From an uncultured Lysobacter sp. (GTDB lineage Bacteria; Pseudomonadota; Gammaproteobacteria; Xanthomonadales; Xanthomonadaceae), in the NCBI GenBank assembly GCA_943913335.1, contig CALTXS010000054.1, forward strand, positions 1-6,710: a stretch of 6,710 bases of DNA. The letters run 5' to 3'. The position numbers and the translations under genes are program-made. Every line of letters begins with the position of its first letter. Position 1 is the first letter of the stretch. Below the pieces are notes generated by a model that did no database searches, was not told the DNA's origin, and saw only the letters and a list, made by a program, of their open reading frames with translations. Shown in pieces: positions 5,890-6,710 of the stretch.

Positions 5890-6710
5890 TTAGTGCGCTT
5901 CGAGCTCGGCGCTGATATCTATATAGCCGCGCATTAGCGCCAGTTCCTGGGCGCGACGGTTGAGTGAGTCACGCGCTTCGGGGTCGGCACCGGCCATGAG
6001 CAGCTGGCGCACCACCGACGGCAGGCCGTGCAAGGCCGCCAGATGCAGCGGCGTAAATCCGCGCGGATCCTGTGTCTCCAGGCTGGCGCCGGCATCGAGC
6101 AGCACACGCAGCGCCGCATTGATCACCGTCTCGTTGGCCTGCGTGCCGGGTTCGGCAACGGATCCGAGCAGCATCAGCAACGGCGTGGCACCGGCCGCTT
6201 CGGAGTTGATGTACGCGCGGCCGCCGTTATCGAGCAGCACACGAAACAGCTCGAGCACGCGCTCGCTATCGGTTGCCGTGAAGGCCTGCATGGCAGCGCA
6301 ATGCAAGGCGGTGCGGCCACGCGCATCGCGCACGTTGAAATCGGCGCCGGCCTTGAGCAGACGGTCCGCCACGTCGGGCAGTCCCAGCGCCGCGGACAGG
6401 TTCAGTACCGACAACTCGCCGGGCAAGGTCTTGTTGACGTTGGCGCCGGCTGCGATCAGGTCATCGACGATATCGAGCTGGCGCATGCTGGCGGCTGCGG
6501 ACAGCGGCGTCGCGCCGGAGGTGGCGGCGATTTGCGGGCTGGCCTCGCGTGACAGCAGCAACTGCACGACGGCGCGGTGACCGCCACCGGCGGCCCGCAG
6601 CAAGGCAGTGCAGGAGCGGTCATCTTGCGAGTCGACATCGAAGCCCAAGTCGAGCAGGCGGCGGACCGCCTCCAGGTCACCGACCATGGCCGCTGCAGGC
6701 AGATCGCTGC
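5890..6710 (-). CDS. Ankyrin-repeat protein, C-terminal part (start beyond window)
   Basis: About 272 codons on the complement, stop TAA at 5892-5890, open through the right edge. The first in-frame ATG (6687) lies inside a repeat (LPAAAMVGDLEAVRRLLDLG), so it is internal and the true start lies outside. At least seven ankyrin-like units are visible, with TALLRAA, ATPLSAAA, TALHCAA, ATPLLML and FTPLHLAA helix starts and LLxAGADxxxxD loop ends, and a capping unit (NRRAQELALMRGYIDISAEL). Two units are longer than the usual 33 residues (TALHCAAMQAFTATDSERV... and ATPLLMLLGSVAEPGTQAN...). Ankyrin repeats bind other proteins; no catalytic domain, signal peptide or membrane segment is visible in this part. 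The partner and cellular site are unknown. Composition matches the neighbours. The gene is convergent with the antiporter with no bases between the stops. Confidence 0.9.
   Translation of the reverse strand, partial: SDLPAAAMVGDLEAVRRLLDLGFDVDSQDDRSCTALLRAAGGGHRAVVQLLLSREASPQIAATSGATPLSAAASMRQLDIVDDLIAAGANVNKTLPGELSVLNLSAALGLPDVADRLLKAGADFNVRDARGRTALHCAAMQAFTATDSERVLELFRVLLDNGGRAYINSEAAGATPLLMLLGSVAEPGTQANETVINAALRVLLDAGASLETQDPRGFTPLHLAALHGLPSVVRQLLMAGADPEARDSLNRRAQELALMRGYIDISAELEAH

Noticed and set aside
5960..6580. Plus-strand ORFs opposite the ankyrin gene
   Set aside because: The minus strand shows regular ankyrin repeats; the plus-strand products are low-information Ser/Ala/Arg sequences produced by the repeated antisense pattern.

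Overview
The window is an ordinary-looking bacterial chromosome segment. It is moderately to strongly GC-rich, with GC-biased third codon positions and tightly packed genes. The gene order rhlB (minus strand), trxA, rho (both plus strand) is the classical gammaproteobacterial arrangement known from E. coli (rhlB divergent from trxA-rho). The high GC and the long low-complexity N-terminus on Rho suggest the Xanthomonadales/Lysobacterales side of the Gammaproteobacteria. This taxonomic placement is inference from gene order and composition, not from a database search.

Layout: (1) 1-1142, minus strand: most of a DEAD-box RNA helicase, RhlB, whose C-terminus is cut by the window edge. (2) 1143-1265: divergent rhlB/trxA control region. 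(3) 1266-1604: thioredoxin with a GTG start. (4) 1602-1683: a stop-proximal hairpin, four tandem copies of the heptamer ATCAAAA, and an intrinsic terminator. (5) 1684-1862: leader of rho. (6) 1863-3839: transcription termination factor Rho, probably with a TTG start and about 239 extra N-terminal residues rich in Arg/Asp/Glu and Gly/Asn. (7) 3846-3919: the same hairpin, ATCAAAA heptamer, terminator arrangement as after trxA. (8) 3920-4059: leader of the next gene, with an 11-bp direct repeat at a 21-bp period and a degenerate pyrimidine-rich heptamer array reaching the start codon. (9) 4060-5889: KefB/KefC-type cation:proton antiporter with a C-terminal Rossmann regulatory domain. (10) 5890-6710, minus strand: the C-terminal part of an ankyrin-repeat protein whose stop codon directly abuts the antiporter stop codon.

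How the genes relate: RhlB (RNA unwinding and decay), Rho (transcription termination) and thioredoxin (cytosolic disulfide reduction) are conserved housekeeping neighbours. The antiporter is a stress or pH/electrophile-response transporter, apparently transcribed separately because a strong terminator precedes it. The ankyrin protein is a protein-interaction scaffold of unknown partner. I see no mobile element, phage gene, CRISPR array, tRNA or rRNA.

The most unusual signals are in the non-coding DNA: all three plus-strand intergenic regions carry 7-bp-period repeats (two ATCAAAA arrays and one degenerate TTCTCAC-like array), and the first two share a common hairpin-heptamer-terminator design. 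The low-complexity N-terminus of Rho is the most unusual protein feature. I do not see evidence for a wholly new multi-gene system.
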